Notes: generated from the sequence alone by a model not told the origin. Positions 13,072 to 23,948 are shown, counted from the stretch's first letter. The stretch is DNA of 64,000 nt from Ideonella dechloratans (GCF_021049305.1 NZ_CP088081.1:2604001-2668000); one strand, 5' to 3'. Numbers and translations are program-made.

Positions 13072-13401
13072 ATGAGCAGCGAACTGATCAAGCACATCAC
13101 CGACGCTTCGTTCGAAGCTGACGTTCTGAAGTCCGGCAAGCCCGTCCTGGTGGACTATTGGGCTGAATGGTGCGGCCCCTGCAAGATGATTGCCCCCATC
13201 CTGGACGAAACCGCCAAGGAATATGGTGAGCGTCTGCAGATCGCCAAGATGAACGTCGACGAGAACCGCGATGTTCCGGCCAAATTCGGCATCCGCGGCA
13301 TCCCGACCCTGATGCTGTTCAAGGACGGCCAGCTGGCCGCCACCAAGGTCGGCGCCCTGTCCAAGGCCCAACTGGCCCAATTCCTCGAGAGCCATCTATA
13401 A
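13072..13401 (+). CDS. trxA: thioredoxin 1
   Basis: This is a 109-residue thioredoxin with the redox site WCGPCK (Cys34 and Cys37), the buried Asp of VDYWAEW, and the cis-proline of RGIPTLMLF. It reduces disulfides of cytosolic proteins such as ribonucleotide reductase, using thioredoxin reductase and NADPH. AGGAAA lies just before the ATG. As in E. coli it sits directly upstream of rho, separated here by a 262-base leader. A perfect TATAAT overlaps its stop codon and may start the rho transcript. Confidence 0.98.
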   Translation: MSSELIKHITDASFEADVLKSGKPVLVDYWAEWCGPCKMIAPILDETAKEYGERLQIAKMNVDENRDVPAKFGIRGIPTLMLFKDGQLAATKVGALSKAQLAQFLESHL

Positions 13402-13402
13402 T
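13397..13402 (+). promoter_or_regulatory. candidate -10 element for rho
   Basis: A perfect TATAAT covers the trxA stop codon. No good -35 sits at the usual distance; the bases there are GC-rich. It would give rho its own transcript with a leader of about 255 bases. Confidence 0.35.
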
Positions 13403-13416
13403 CTCGCCTGTCGCAC

Positions 13417-13446
13417 CGGGGTGAGGCCTGAATTCAGGCCGCCCCG
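13417..13446 (+). promoter_or_regulatory. hairpin in the trxA-rho leader
   Basis: A perfect 16-base palindrome, GGCCTGAATTCAGGCC (13425-13440), is flanked by CGGGG and CCCCG to give a two-part stem. No T-run follows, so it is not a standard intrinsic terminator. It could stabilise the trxA 3' end or take part in control of rho. Confidence 0.5.
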
Positions 13447-13663
13447 TGGCTGCAAACAGGCTTGAGGCCGCAGCGTCCGGAACCCACCGGTTCCCTGGCA
13501 CGCCAGATTCACGGCCCCCGCCCCCTCCAACCGTTTCCACGAGCATCGCGTCCTGATGGATCGCGACAAGGCGCTTGCCCTGCGGCAAGCCGGCCCCTGC
13601 GAATATCCGTCCAGGTCCGTGTGCCCCTGCCCCCGTGGCGTTCCACCCCAAGGGTGACCCCCG

Positions 13664-14929
13664 ATGCATCTTTCTGAATTGAAGGCGCTTCACGTCTCCG
13701 CACTCATCAAGATGGGTGAAGAGTTGGAGATCGACAACGTCGCTCGTCTGCGCAAGCAGGAGCTGATGTTCGCGATCATGAAGAAGCGCGCCAAGGCCGG
13801 CGAACAGGTCTTCGGCGACGGCGTGCTGGAAGTGCTGCCCGATGGCTTCGGCTTCCTGCGCTCGATCGACACCAGCTACATGGCGTCGACCGACGACATC
13901 TACCTGAGCCCCAGCCAGGTGCGCCGCTTCAACCTGCACACCGGCGACCTGGTGGAAGGCGAGGTGCGCGTGCCCAAGGACGGCGAGCGCTACTTCGCCC
14001 TGGTGAAGGTCGACCGTGTCAACGGCCTGAGCCCGGAGGAGAACAAGCACAAGATCATGTTCGAGAACCTGACGCCCCTCTTCCCGAAAGAGGCGTTCAA
14101 GCTCGAGCGTGACAACCTCAAGGTCGACGAGAACATCACCGGCCGCATCATCGATCTCATCGCCCCGATCGGCAAAGGCCAGCGCGCGCTGCTGGTGGCC
14201 CAGCCCAAGACCGGCAAGACGATGATGATGAAGCACATCGCCCATGCGCTGGTGGCCAACCATCCGGAGATCCACCTGATCGTGCTGCTGGTCGACGAAC
14301 GGCCCGAGGAAGTGACCGAGATGGTGCGCACCGTGCGCGGCGAGGTCATCAGCTCCACCTTCGACGAACCCGCGGCCCGTCACGTGCAGGTCGCCGAAAT
14401 GGTGATCGAACGCGCCAAGCGCCTGGTCGAACTGGGCAAGGACGTGGTGATCCTGCTGGACTCCATCACCCGCCTGGCCCGCGCCTACAACAACGTGCTG
14501 CCCAGCTCCGGCAAGGTGCTGACCGGCGGTGTGGACGCCAACGCCCTGCAGCGCCCCAAGCGCTTCTTCGGCGCCGCCCGCAACGTGGAGGAAGGCGGCT
14601 CGCTGACCATCATCGGCACCGCCCTGATCGACACCGGCTCCAAGATGGACGAGGTGATCTACGAGGAGTTCAAGGGCACCGGCAACTGCGAAATCCACCT
14701 GGACCGTCGCATGGCCGAGAAGCGCGTCTACCCGTCCATCCTGATCAACAAGTCGGGCACCCGGCGCGAGGAACTGCTGCTCAAGCCCGAGATCATGCAG
14801 AAGACCTGGATCCTGCGGAAGCTGCTCTACAACATGGACGAGATCGAGGCGATGGAATTCGTCCTCGACAAGATGAAGGCCTCCAAGAACAACCTCGACT
14901 TCTTCGACATGATGCGTCGGGGCGGCTGA
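13664..14929 (+). CDS. rho: transcription termination factor Rho
   Basis: This is a 421-residue hexameric RNA-dependent ATPase. The N-terminal helical domain and OB fold bind RNA (DGFGFLRS, about residues 60-70). The Walker A is AQPKTGKT at about residues 179-186, the Walker B region is [10 protein letters not shown], and the Q/R loop region is [21 protein letters not shown]. All are canonical and the length matches the family (419 in E. coli). It releases stalled or untranslated transcripts. The 262-base leader before the ATG, with a palindrome and a GC-rich, C-rich stretch, fits Rho controlling its own transcription, as known in E. coli. The mechanism here is inferred. Confidence 0.98.
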   Translation: MHLSELKALHVSALIKMGEELEIDNVARLRKQELMFAIMKKRAKAGEQVFGDGVLEVLPDGFGFLRSIDTSYMASTDDIYLSPSQVRRFNLHTGDLVEGEVRVPKDGERYFALVKVDRVNGLSPEENKHKIMFENLTPLFPKEAFKLERDNLKVDENITGRIIDLIAPIGKGQRALLVAQPKTGKTMMMKHIAHALVANHPEIHLIVLLVDERPEEVTEMVRTVRGEVISSTFDEPAARHVQVAEMVIERAKRLVELGKDVVILLDSITRLARAYNNVLPSSGKVLTGGVDANALQRPKRFFGAARNVEEGGSLTIIGTALIDTGSKMDEVIYEEFKGTGNCEIHLDRRMAEKRVYPSILINKSGTRREELLLKPEIMQKTWILRKLLYNMDEIEAMEFVLDKMKASKNNLDFFDMMRRGG

Positions 14930-14960
14930 TGGGGCCACCGGCCGGCAGCCCAGTGCTGCT

Positions 14961-14989
14961 GGCACAGCGCAGGATCTCTGCGCTATAAT
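14961..14989 (+). promoter_or_regulatory. promoter for rpmE2
   Basis: A perfect TATAAT lies at 14984-14989, in the context GCGCTATAATGATCG. The -35 position 17 bases upstream reads GGCACA, a weak match. It lies about 100 bases upstream of the L31 start and directly after rho. Confidence 0.55.
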
Positions 14990-15088
14990 GATCGTTTTTC
15001 CGCTGTCGGAAAGTGCGTGGGGCATGGGGCGTCACGTGGCTCCCGGCTCACCAGCGATGAAGGAAGGCGGCAACGCCTGCGAAACGCC

Positions 15089-15346
15089 ATGAAAGAAGGC
15101 ATCCACCCGAACTACCGCGACGTCTGCTTCGTGGACCTGTCCAACGGTTTCAAGTTCGTGACGCGCTCCTGCGCGCCGACCAAGGAAATGGTCAAGATGG
15201 ACGACGGCCGTGAACTGCCGCTGTTCAAGCTGGAAACCTCCAGCGAGTCGCACGCGTTCTACACCGGTCAGCAAAAGAGCGTGGATACGCTGGGCGGCCG
15301 CGTCGAGAAGTTCCGCAACAAGTTCGCTCACCTCAGCAAGAAGTGA
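15089..15346 (+). CDS. rpmE2: 50S ribosomal protein L31 type B
   Basis: This is an 85-residue ribosomal protein that starts [12 protein letters not shown], the signature of type-B L31. The zinc-binding CxxC of the A type is absent, although two isolated cysteines remain (CFVD and RSCAP). The conserved FYTGQQ and RVEKFRNKF follow. L31 bridges the subunits near 5S rRNA. The upstream-extended frame from 15017 is rejected because the canonical start is at 15089. It has its own promoter and a strong terminator and is probably monocistronic. No A-type paralogue is in the window. Confidence 0.95.
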   Translation: MKEGIHPNYRDVCFVDLSNGFKFVTRSCAPTKEMVKMDDGRELPLFKLETSSESHAFYTGQQKSVDTLGGRVEKFRNKFAHLSKK

Positions 15347-15394
15347 TGGCACGGGGCCGCTTGCGGCGGCTCTGTCGTGCGAACACGGAACAAG

Positions 15395-15420
15395 AAGGCA
15401 GCCGATGGCTGCCTTTTTTT
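15395..15420 (+). terminator. intrinsic terminator after rpmE2
   Basis: A nine-pair stem AAGGCAGCC / GGCTGCCTT with a three-base loop is followed by a run of seven T. Confidence 0.92.
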
Positions 15421-15468
15421 CGTCCGTCCGGACCCTGTGGCCGTGGCCTTGTTTGGCATCATTGACCT

Positions 15469-17124
15469 GTGAATCCACCGACCCCTGCCGTCGTTCCCCA
15501 GCGTGCCGTTGAGCGCCTGCCTCGAATCGCCCTGCTGCTGTTCTGCGCAGCCTACCTGCTGCCCGGTCTGTTCGGGCGGGACCCCTGGCGCAATGCCGAT
15601 CTGACGGCCTACGGCTACATGTGGGGCCTGGCCCGCGGCCAGATGGACTGGTGGGCGCCCTCGCTGGGAGGTCTGCCTCCCGAAACCGCGCTGCTCCCCC
15701 ACTGGCTTGGCGCCTGGTCGGTTCAGCTCCTGGGCCCCTGGATGGACCCTGCCCTGGCGGCCCGTCTGCCCTTCGCCCTGCTGCTGGCCCTGACCCTGGG
15801 CCTGATCTGGTACGCCACCTATCACCTGGCCCGGACCGACGCCGCCCTGCCGCTGCCCTTTGCCTTCGGCGGGGAGGCGGACCCGGTGGGCTATGCACGC
15901 ACCCTGGCCGACGGCGCACTGCTGGCCACCATCGCCACGCTGGGCCTGCTGCAGCTGGGCCATGAAACCACGCCCGAGCTGATGCAGCTGAGCTTGGTGG
16001 CCCTGTTCACCTGGGCCCTGGCGGCCGGGCCCAGCGGCGCCTGGACGGCCCGTCTGGCCGTGATCGTCGCCTTGCCCGCGCTGGCCGTGTCGGGCGCACC
16101 GAGCATGGCGCTGTGCATGGGCCTGATCGCGGTGGTGATCAGTCCCCACTCGCGCTATCCCGCCATGCGCCGCATGGTGCCCTGGCTGGTCGCCGGCGTC
16201 GCCCTGGGGCTGGCCGCCGCCACGGCCACCCACGCCTGGCACTGGCGCCTCGAGGCCCATCCGAACGCCGGCACCTGGGCTGGCTTCGCGCGCCTGCTGC
16301 TGTGGTTCACCTGGCCCACCCTGCCCCTGTCGGCCTGGACGCTCTGGCGCTGGCGCGGCCACTGGACCCAGCGGCACATCAGCATTCCCCTGGGCAGTGT
16401 GCTGGTGGGCATGGCGGCGTCTGCCGCCATGGGCGGCTCGGATCGGGCCCTGCTGCTGGCGGTGCCGGGCCTGGCCATCCTGGCGGCATTTTCGCTGCCC
16501 ACGCTCCAGCGCGGCGCCGGCGCGGCCATCGACTGGTTCTCGGTGTTCTTCTTCAGCCTGACCGCGCTGGTGGTCTGGGTCATCTACAGCTCCATCCAGC
16601 TGAACCTGCCCCCCAAACCCCTGCAGCACCTGCAGCGCCTGGCGCCAGGCTTCGAGCCGTCCTTCTCCGCCGTGCATCTGGCTTTTGCGCTGGCCGGCAC
16701 CCTGGCATGGCTGTGGCTGGTGCGCTGGCGCACCTCGCGGCACCGGCATCCGCTGTGGAAGAGCCTGGTGCTGCCCGCCAGCGGTGTGGCCCTGACCTGG
16801 CTGCTCACCATGACCCTGCTGCTGCCGGTGGTCGACTATGCCCGCAGCACTCGCCCCCTGGTCCAGCACATTGCTCGCTTCGTGCCCGCGGGCGAGTGCA
16901 TCCGCACGCCGGACCTCAGTCCCACCCACTTGGCGGGCCTGGAGGTCTTCGGCGGCTATGGGGTGGATGCGGCACCGCAGCCGCGCCGGAGCTGCCGTTT
17001 CCTGCTGACCATGACGCGCACCCCCAGCCTGGCCACCACCCCGGCCGGCTGGACCGAGGTCGCCCGCATCCGCCGCCCCGTGGATGGCCACGAGTATTTC
17101 ACCCTCTACCGCACCGCACCCTGA
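15469..17124 (+). CDS. polytopic membrane protein, ArnT/GT39-like glycosyltransferase candidate
   Basis: This 551-residue protein has ten or more hydrophobic helices spread along its whole length. Near the N-terminus FGRDPWRNADLTAYGYM recalls the acidic DPWxxD/E first loop of dolichyl-phosphate-mannose/ArnT-like transferases, which move a sugar from a polyprenyl-phosphate donor in the inner membrane. The C-terminal soluble stretch (about 460-551) contains CIRTPDLSPTHLAGLEVFGGY and a CRF motif. The start is a GTG at 15469. No in-frame ATG offers a better one, and the membrane segments begin soon after. The acceptor and sugar are unknown and no glycan cluster is near. The family assignment is moderate. 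Confidence 0.6.
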   Translation: MNPPTPAVVPQRAVERLPRIALLLFCAAYLLPGLFGRDPWRNADLTAYGYMWGLARGQMDWWAPSLGGLPPETALLPHWLGAWSVQLLGPWMDPALAARLPFALLLALTLGLIWYATYHLARTDAALPLPFAFGGEADPVGYARTLADGALLATIATLGLLQLGHETTPELMQLSLVALFTWALAAGPSGAWTARLAVIVALPALAVSGAPSMALCMGLIAVVISPHSRYPAMRRMVPWLVAGVALGLAAATATHAWHWRLEAHPNAGTWAGFARLLLWFTWPTLPLSAWTLWRWRGHWTQRHISIPLGSVLVGMAASAAMGGSDRALLLAVPGLAILAAFSLPTLQRGAGAAIDWFSVFFFSLTALVVWVIYSSIQLNLPPKPLQHLQRLAPGFEPSFSAVHLAFALAGTLAWLWLVRWRTSRHRHPLWKSLVLPASGVALTWLLTMTLLLPVVDYARSTRPLVQHIARFVPAGECIRTPDLSPTHLAGLEVFGGYGVDAAPQPRRSCRFLLTMTRTPSLATTPAGWTEVARIRRPVDGHEYFTLYRTAP

Positions 17125-17154
17125 GCAGAGCGGCCCGGCACCTGGCGGCGGGGT

Positions 17155-18495
17155 TCAGGAAGAGACCGGCTCGGCCGGCTGGGCCTGGGGCAGGGTCTGC
17201 ACCCGGACCGCAGGCAGCACCAACGTGAAGCATGAGCCGCGCCCCAACTCGCTGCTGATGCGCAGTTCACCGCCGTGGCGCTGGGCCACATGCTTGACGA
17301 TGGACAGGCCGAGGCCGGTGCCACCGGTCTCGCGCGAGCGGCTGCCGTCCACCCGGTAGAAGCGTTCGGCCAGCCGCGGCAGATGTTCCGGCGCGATGCC
17401 CGGGCCGCTGTCGTTCACGCGGATCTCCAGTCCGCCATCCACCCGCAGCACGGTGGACACCCGGATGGTGCCCCCCTCCGGGGTGTAGCGGATCGCGTTG
17501 TTGACCAGGTTGCCGATGCCGCTCTGCAACTCCACCTCGCTGCCGGCCACTTGCCAGTGCCCCCAGTCGAATTCCATCGGGTGGCGCCCGGCCGACAGGC
17601 CGCGGGCTTCGGCTTCGACGGCGGCCCCGACCCGGACCAGCGGCCACCACTGGTCCGTCGGAGGCTTCGGGCTGTCCTCCAGACGGGCCAGAGCCAGCAG
17701 ATCGCCGACGAGGGACTGCATGCGCCGGGTCTGCTGGGCCATCAGGCCCAGCACCCGCTGGCGTTCCACCTCGGTCAGCGGCAGCGAAGACATGGTCTCG
17801 ACGAAGCCGGCCAGCACGGTCAGCGGTGTGCGGATCTCGTGCGACACATTGGCCACGAAGTCGCGACGGGTCTTGTCCGCGCGCTCGCGGGCCGTCACAT
17901 CTTGGGTCAGCAGCAGGCGCTGCCCCTCACCATAGGGACGCACGACGATGGAGATCAGCCCCGTGCCACCCGGCGCGGGGATCTGCACCGACTGTTCGTG
18001 GTTGCGGGCGTGTAGGTGGGCCACGAAGGCCGGGGCACGGACCAGGTTGGTGATGCGCTGGCGCAAATCCCGGTGCGCGTCCAAGCCCAGGTGGTCGGCC
18101 GCCATCTGGTTGCACCATTCGATCTGCTCCCCTGCGTCGAGCATCAACACCCCGTTGGGCGAGGCCTCGATGCCGCTGAGGAACTGCTGGAGCTGATCCT
18201 GCTCGCGTCGGATGTCTCTTTCACGCTTGCGGACGACCCGCTCGGCACGGGCGGAGAGCTCCCCCCAGAAGCCGGCCATCACCGGCGCATCCACGTCCTG
18301 GTGGCCGCTGAGCCAGCGCAGCAGCCGCAGGCCGCGCCAGCTGTCGATCAGGCAGATCAGGGCGACGGCCACGCCGGCGCCTCCCACCGCGCCCCACGAC
18401 GCCCAGGCCGAGTCCGCGAGCAGCCACGCACCCGCCGTGGCCACCGCCATCACCGACAGCAGCGCCAAGAGCACCCTCGGTGCCAACCAGAACAT
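17155..18495 (-). CDS. phoR: phosphate regulon sensor histidine kinase PhoR
   Basis: This is a 446-residue sensor. Two N-terminal membrane helices (about 6-27 and 33-52) are followed by a charged linker and a PAS-like domain (about 105-200). The dimerisation domain has phospho-accepting His219 in ANVSHEIRTPL, and the ATPase domain has NNAIRYTPEGG, DSGPGIAPEHL and GGTGLGLSIVKH. It phosphorylates PhoB when phosphate is scarce, and its activity is restrained by the Pst transporter and PhoU. It is the last gene of the pst-pho operon, 49 bases after phoB. Confidence 0.95.
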   Translation of the reverse strand: MFWLAPRVLLALLSVMAVATAGAWLLADSAWASWGAVGGAGVAVALICLIDSWRGLRLLRWLSGHQDVDAPVMAGFWGELSARAERVVRKRERDIRREQDQLQQFLSGIEASPNGVLMLDAGEQIEWCNQMAADHLGLDAHRDLRQRITNLVRAPAFVAHLHARNHEQSVQIPAPGGTGLISIVVRPYGEGQRLLLTQDVTARERADKTRRDFVANVSHEIRTPLTVLAGFVETMSSLPLTEVERQRVLGLMAQQTRRMQSLVGDLLALARLEDSPKPPTDQWWPLVRVGAAVEAEARGLSAGRHPMEFDWGHWQVAGSEVELQSGIGNLVNNAIRYTPEGGTIRVSTVLRVDGGLEIRVNDSGPGIAPEHLPRLAERFYRVDGSRSRETGGTGLGLSIVKHVAQRHGGELRISSELGRGSCFTLVLPAVRVQTLPQAQPAEPVSS

Positions 18496-18544
18496 GTTGC
18501 CTCCGCCCCGTGCCCGTCGCCGTGACCCTGCCTGTGCCCGGTCC

Positions 18545-19246
<702 letters not shown>

Positions 19247-19262
19247 CTCGTTCCTTCCGGTC

Positions 19263-19979
19263 TCAGTTGCGGGTCAGGGCGACGGTCTCCACCGTCTCGA
19301 CCGGGTTGTGGCGCACGTCGGTGCCCTTGACGATGTAGATGATCTGCTCGGCCAGGTTCTTGGCATGGTCGCCCACACGCTCGATGGCCTTGGCCACGAA
19401 CACCAGGTCGATGCTGGCCGAGATGGTGCGCGGATCTTCCATCATGTAGGTGATCAGCTTGCGCATCATGCCGTCGAACTCCTGGTCGATCTGGTTGTCG
19501 TTCTTGATGACTTCCAGGGCCTGCACCGTGTCCAGCCGGGCGAAGGCGTCCAGGGCCTTGCGCAGCGAGGCGGTGGCCAACGTGGCCTCGAAGGAGACAT
19601 CCGACACCGGCAGGCGCAGGCGGCTGAAGACGCCGGTGTTGATCAGGCGTTGCACCGTGCGGGCGATGCGGGCGGCCTCGTCGCCCACGCGCTCGAGGTT
19701 GCCGATGGTCTTGGAGATGGCGATCAGCAGGCGGAGATCGCGCGCGGTGGGCTGGCGACGGGCGATGATGGCCGACAGGTCGGCGTCGATCTCCACCTCC
19801 TGCTGGTTCACGCGCTCTTCCATCGCCAGCACCTGGCTGGCCGTCTCGGCGCTGTAGTTGGTCAGGGCGTAGATGGCCTGGGCCACCTGGGCTTCCACCA
19901 GGCCGCCCATTTCGAGCACGCGCGTGGAGACCGCGCTGAGCTCGGCGTCGAACTGGGTCGAGAGATGCTTGTCCGTCAT
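19263..19979 (-). CDS. phoU: phosphate transport regulator PhoU
   Basis: This 238-residue protein is made of two repeats of a three-helix PhoU bundle. Metal-binding-type acidic motifs appear in both halves (EVEIDADLSAII in the first, ERVGDHAKNLAEQI in the second). It couples the Pst transporter to PhoR to keep the regulon off when phosphate is ample. It sits between pstB and phoB, as in many proteobacteria that carry phoBR at the end of the pst operon. Confidence 0.97.
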   Translation of the reverse strand: MTDKHLSTQFDAELSAVSTRVLEMGGLVEAQVAQAIYALTNYSAETASQVLAMEERVNQQEVEIDADLSAIIARRQPTARDLRLLIAISKTIGNLERVGDEAARIARTVQRLINTGVFSRLRLPVSDVSFEATLATASLRKALDAFARLDTVQALEVIKNDNQIDQEFDGMMRKLITYMMEDPRTISASIDLVFVAKAIERVGDHAKNLAEQIIYIVKGTDVRHNPVETVETVALTRN

Positions 19980-20014
19980 GGTCGTGATCCTCTTGGGAAT
20001 CCGAAACTGCCCGG

Positions 20015-20800
20015 TCAGCCGAAGCGGCCGGTGATGTAGTCTTCCGTGTCCTTCTTCTTGGGCTTCATGAAGAGTTCACGGGTGGGGCCGAATTCGACCA
20101 GATCGCCCAGGTACATGTAGGCGGTGTAGTCGGACACGCGAGCGGCCTGCTGCATGTTGTGGGTCACGATCACCACGGTGTAGTCGCTCTTGAGCTCGGT
20201 GATGAGCTCCTCGACCTTGCCGGTGGAGATCGGGTCCAGCGCCGAGCAGGGCTCGTCCAGCAGCAGCACCTCGGGCTTGATGGCAATGCCGCGGGCGATG
20301 CACAGACGCTGCTGCTGGCCGCCGGACAGGCCCGAGCCGCTCTGGCCCAGCTTGTCCTTGACCTCGTTCCACAGCGCGGCCTTCTTCAGGGCCCATTCGA
20401 CCCGCTCGTCCATCTCGACGCGCGAGAGGTTCTCGAAGAGTTTCACACCGAAGGCGATGTTGTCGTAGATCGACATCGGGAACGGTGTGGGCTTCTGGAA
20501 GACCATGCCGACCTTGGCGCGGATCAGCGACACGTCCAGCTTGCTGTCCAGCACGTTCTCGCCGTCCACCAGGATCTCGCCTTCGGCGCGCTGCTCGGGA
20601 TAGAGCTCGAACATGCGGTTGAAGGTGCGCAGCAGGGTGGACTTGCCGCAGCCCGACGGGCCGATGAAGGCGGTGGCCTTCTTCTCGGGAATGTCGAGGT
20701 TGATGTGCTTGAGCGCGTGGAAGCTGCCGTAGTAGAAGTTCAGGTCCCGCACCGAGATCTTGGCCTTCTCGGTCACGCTGGTATCGACTTTTGCGTCCAT
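20015..20800 (-). CDS. pstB: phosphate ABC transporter ATP-binding protein
   Basis: This is a 261-residue ATPase with Walker [10 protein letters not shown], the signature [14 protein letters not shown], Walker [13 protein letters not shown] and the H-loop VTHNMQQ. It powers high-affinity phosphate import with PstA and PstC at the inner membrane. The start is the ATG at 20800, 19 bases after the pstA stop codon. The length and the ending [20 protein letters not shown] are canonical. Confidence 0.98.
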   Translation of the reverse strand: MDAKVDTSVTEKAKISVRDLNFYYGSFHALKHINLDIPEKKATAFIGPSGCGKSTLLRTFNRMFELYPEQRAEGEILVDGENVLDSKLDVSLIRAKVGMVFQKPTPFPMSIYDNIAFGVKLFENLSRVEMDERVEWALKKAALWNEVKDKLGQSGSGLSGGQQQRLCIARGIAIKPEVLLLDEPCSALDPISTGKVEELITELKSDYTVVIVTHNMQQAARVSDYTAYMYLGDLVEFGPTRELFMKPKKKDTEDYITGRFG

Positions 20801-20819
20801 GACGTCTGCCTGTGAGGGA

Positions 20820-21686
20820 TTACTGTTGCTTGCGGAAGAAGACCCGCGCGATGATGTTGAGCGCCAGCACGCCCATCGTGATCAGGAAGACACCGGCCCA
20901 GGCCAGCTTCTGCCAGTTCTCGTAGGGGCTCATGGCGAACTTGAAGATGGTCACCGGCAGGCTGGCCATCGGCTGACCCAGGTTGGAGGTCCAGAACTGG
21001 TTGGACAGTGCGGTGAAGAGCAGCGGTGCGGTCTCGCCCGAGATCCGGGCCAGGGCCAACAGCACCCCGGTCACCACACCGGAACGCGCCGAACGCAGGG
21101 TGACCGACAGGATCACCTTCCACTTGGGCGTGCCCAGGGCGTAGGCCGACTCACGCAGCGCATGCGGCACCAGGCTCAGCATGTTCTCCGTCGTGCGGAT
21201 GACCACCGGGATGACGATCAGCGCCAGGGCGATCACGCCAGCCCAGCCCGAGAAGGTCTTCATCGGCGCCACGGCCACCGAATAGACGAACAGGCCAATC
21301 ACGATGGACGGTGCCGACAGCAGGATGTCGTTGATGAACTGGGTGATGCGGCCCAGCCAGGCGTTCTTGCCGTACTCGGCCAGGTAGATGCCGGCCATCA
21401 TGCCGATGGGCGTGCCGATCGCCGTGGCCAAGGTCACCATCATCAGAGAACCATAGATGGCGTTGGCCAGACCACCGACATCCGCCTGCGGCGGCGGGGT
21501 CATCTCGGTGAAGACCGACAGGGTCAGACCGCCCACGCCGAGGCGGAAGGTCTCCCAGAGGATCCACAGCAGCCAGAACACACCGAAGGCCATGGCCCCC
21601 AGCGAGAGCGTCAGCGCGACGGCATTGACGCGCTTGCGGCGGTTGTGCAGGCGCATGCGGCCCGCGTCGAGTGCAGCCAGACTCAC
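20820..21686 (-). CDS. pstA: phosphate ABC transporter permease PstA
   Basis: This is a 288-residue permease with six membrane helices and the EAA-loop region [17 protein letters not shown]. The frame is open much further upstream, but the GTG at 21686 is the best start: it overlaps the pstC stop as GTGA, which suggests coupled translation. It gives a product of normal length starting [19 protein letters not shown]. An alternative is the ATG ten codons further in. It forms the membrane channel with PstC. Confidence 0.95.
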   Translation of the reverse strand: MSLAALDAGRMRLHNRRKRVNAVALTLSLGAMAFGVFWLLWILWETFRLGVGGLTLSVFTEMTPPPQADVGGLANAIYGSLMMVTLATAIGTPIGMMAGIYLAEYGKNAWLGRITQFINDILLSAPSIVIGLFVYSVAVAPMKTFSGWAGVIALALIVIPVVIRTTENMLSLVPHALRESAYALGTPKWKVILSVTLRSARSGVVTGVLLALARISGETAPLLFTALSNQFWTSNLGQPMASLPVTIFKFAMSPYENWQKLAWAGVFLITMGVLALNIIARVFFRKQQ

Positions 21687-22693
21687 GAGCGGCTCCCTTC
21701 GTTCTTCTTGAGGCGCATCAGCAGCAGCTTGGACAGGGCCAGCACCACGAAGGTGATGAAGAACAGCACCAGGCCGAGGTAGATCAGCGAAGCCTGGTGC
21801 AGGCCTTCGCCGGCCTCGGCGAATTCGTTGGCCAACGCGGACGTGATGCTGTTGCCCGGCTCGAACAGCGAGATCGACGACAGCTGGTTCATGTTGCCGA
21901 TCACGAAGGTGACGGCCATGGTCTCGCCCAGCGCCCGGCCCAGGCCCAGCATGATGCCGCCGATGACCCCGGTCTTGGTGTAGGGAAGCACCACCTTGGA
22001 CACCACCTCCCAGGTGGTCGAACCCAGGCCATAGGCCGATTCCTTGAGCATGGGCGGCGTCACCTCGAACACATCCCGCATCACCGAGGCGATGAAGGGA
22101 ATGATCATGATGGCCAGGATGATGCCGGCCGACAGCATGCCCAGGCCCACGGGCGGTCCGGAAAACAACGTGCCCAGCACCGGCACGCCGCCGAAGACGT
22201 TCTGCAGCGGCTGCTGCACCCAGGTGGCCAGCAGCGGGCCGAAGACCAGCAGGCCCCACATGCCGTACACGATGGACGGCACCGCGGCCAGCAGTTCAAC
22301 GGCCACCCCCAGCGGGCGCTTGAGCCACTGGGGCGAAAGTTCGGTCAGGAACAGCGCGATGCCGAAACTCACGGGCACCGCGATCAGCAGCGCGATGAAC
22401 GAGGTCATCAGCGTGCCGTAGATCATCACCAGGCCGCCGTACTGATCCCCGACCGGATCCCACTCGGATCGCCAGAGAAACGACAGGCCGTACTCGCGGA
22501 TGGCGGGCATGGCGCCGGCCACCAGTGACAACAGGATGCCCAGCAGCAGGGCCAGGGTCAGCCAGGCCGCGCCCAGCGCCGCCATCGCAAACAGGCGATC
22601 CGCCCAGGGAACGCGGACACGCCGCGGTGCCGGCTTGCCGGCAGGAGAAATCTTGGCCATCACACCATCATCGGAGAGGGGATTGGCAGGCAT
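21683..22693 (-). CDS. pstC: phosphate ABC transporter permease PstC
   Basis: This permease has six to seven membrane helices and the EAA-type loop [18 protein letters not shown] chose the ATG at 22693 ([11 protein letters not shown], 336 residues). The ATG at 22660 ([14 protein letters not shown]) is nearly as good, and neither has a clear ribosome-binding site. The longest frame runs into pstS and is not credible. The stop overlaps the pstA GTG by four bases. Confidence 0.95.
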   Translation of the reverse strand: MPANPLSDDGVMAKISPAGKPAPRRVRVPWADRLFAMAALGAAWLTLALLLGILLSLVAGAMPAIREYGLSFLWRSEWDPVGDQYGGLVMIYGTLMTSFIALLIAVPVSFGIALFLTELSPQWLKRPLGVAVELLAAVPSIVYGMWGLLVFGPLLATWVQQPLQNVFGGVPVLGTLFSGPPVGLGMLSAGIILAIMIIPFIASVMRDVFEVTPPMLKESAYGLGSTTWEVVSKVVLPYTKTGVIGGIMLGLGRALGETMAVTFVIGNMNQLSSISLFEPGNSITSALANEFAEAGEGLHQASLIYLGLVLFFITFVVLALSKLLLMRLKKNEGSRS

Positions 22694-22782
22694 CGTAGCA
22701 GTCACGTTCACAGCTCCGTGGATGCGCGCAAGCGCCGGACTGCCAGGAGGCAGCCGGCACTTGCTGGCAGGGGCAGCCCTGA

Positions 22783-23817
22783 TTACTTGACGGTCACAAC
22801 CTTGCCGGCGCCGTCCTTGATGTTGGCCCACTCCTTGTGGATCAGGCCCTTGACGGAGTCAGGCATCGGCACGTAGTCCAGATCGGCGGCCATCTTGTCG
22901 CCGTTGGCGTAGGACCAGTCGAAGAACTTCAGGGCAGCAGCAGCCTGCTCGGGCTTGGCTTGCACCTTGTGCATCAGGATGAAGGTGGCGCCGGAGATGG
23001 GCCAAGATTCCTTGCCCGGCTGCTCGGTCAGCACTTGGTAGAAGGACTTGTCCCAGGCGGCGCCGGCGGCGGCAGCCTTGAAGGTCGTGTCGTCCGGCTG
23101 CACGAACTGACCATCCTTGTTCTTCAGCGCAGCATGGGTCATCTTGTTCTGCTTGGCGTAGGCGTACTCGACGTAGCCGATCGAGTTCTGCAGGCGCAGC
23201 ACGTAGGACGACACGCCCTCGTTGCCCTTGCCGCCCACACCGGCCGGCCAGTTCACGGCGGTGCCGTCACCGACCTTTTCCTTCCACTCAGCGCTGACCT
23301 TGGACAGGTAGTTGGTGAACAGGAAGGTGGTGCCCGAGCCGTCGGCACGGTGGACCACGGCGATCTGGGCGTCGGGCAGCTTCACACCGGCGTTCAGGCC
23401 GGCGATGGCGGGGTCATTCCACTTGGTGACCTTGCCCAGGAAGATGTCCGCCAGCACGGTGCCGGTCAACTTCAGTTGACCCGGCTTCAGGCCGGCGATG
23501 TTGACGACCGGCACCACACCACCCATCACGGTGGGGAACTGCAGCAGACCGTCCTTGGCCAATTCATCGTCCTTCAGCGGCATGTCAGAGGCGCCGAAGT
23601 CCACCGTCTTGGCCTTGATCTGCTTGATGCCGGCACCCGACCCCACCGATTGGTAGTTGATGCGAGCGCCCGTGGCCTTGTTGTAGGCATCGGCCCACTT
23701 GGCGTACACCGGAGCCGGGAAGGAAGCACCAGCGCCAGTCACGTCTTGAGCCGAGGCGGCCGTGGCCACCACCAGCGCCGCACCCGCCAGGGTGAAGCGA
23801 ACGAAAGAAGAAACCAT
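22783..23817 (-). CDS. pstS: phosphate-binding periplasmic protein PstS
   Basis: This is a 344-residue periplasmic phosphate-binding protein. The signal peptide ends at ASAQD. Phosphate-contacting segments are [32 protein letters not shown] and [16 protein letters not shown]. It delivers phosphate to PstCAB. It is the first gene of the operon, with a GAAAGG site before the ATG, a small hairpin in the leader, and a Pho box with a well-spaced -10 element upstream. Confidence 0.98.
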   Translation of the reverse strand: MVSSFVRFTLAGAALVVATAASAQDVTGAGASFPAPVYAKWADAYNKATGARINYQSVGSGAGIKQIKAKTVDFGASDMPLKDDELAKDGLLQFPTVMGGVVPVVNIAGLKPGQLKLTGTVLADIFLGKVTKWNDPAIAGLNAGVKLPDAQIAVVHRADGSGTTFLFTNYLSKVSAEWKEKVGDGTAVNWPAGVGGKGNEGVSSYVLRLQNSIGYVEYAYAKQNKMTHAALKNKDGQFVQPDDTTFKAAAAGAAWDKSFYQVLTEQPGKESWPISGATFILMHKVQAKPEQAAAALKFFDWSYANGDKMAADLDYVPMPDSVKGLIHKEWANIKDGAGKVVTVK

Positions 23818-23841
23818 GAGACAAACCTTTCGTCAGTGAAA

Positions 23842-23857
23842 CTGGAGGTATCTCCAG
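23842..23857 (-). promoter_or_regulatory. small hairpin in the pstS leader
   Basis: CTGGAG and CTCCAG are separated by four bases. It lies between the proposed transcription start and the pstS start codon. Its role is unknown. Confidence 0.4.
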
Positions 23858-23867
23858 CCGTGCGTGC

Positions 23868-23908
23868 ACTGTAAAAAGGCTTTGTGACACGTTCGTGACG
23901 CATGACAG
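23868..23908 (-). promoter_or_regulatory. Pho-box promoter of pstSCAB-phoU-phoBR
   Basis: Read on the minus strand, two seven-base units GCGTCAC and GTGTCAC are separated by GAAC (23884-23901), the 7-4-7 layout of a PhoB box. A further CTGTCAT unit abuts it upstream (23902-23908). Ten bases past the box is TACAGT (23868-23873), the expected position for the -10 of a PhoB-activated promoter that has no real -35. Confidence 0.8.
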
Positions 23909-23930
23909 CACAGCCATTGCCGCCACAAGG

Positions 23931-23948
23931 TTGTCACATTGATGTCAT
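23931..23948 (+). promoter_or_regulatory. second Pho-box-like repeat, opposite orientation
   Basis: TTGTCAC-ATTG-ATGTCAT has the same 7-4-7 spacing but faces the other way, towards the 3' end of glmM. It may be an extra PhoB site or chance. Confidence 0.4.
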
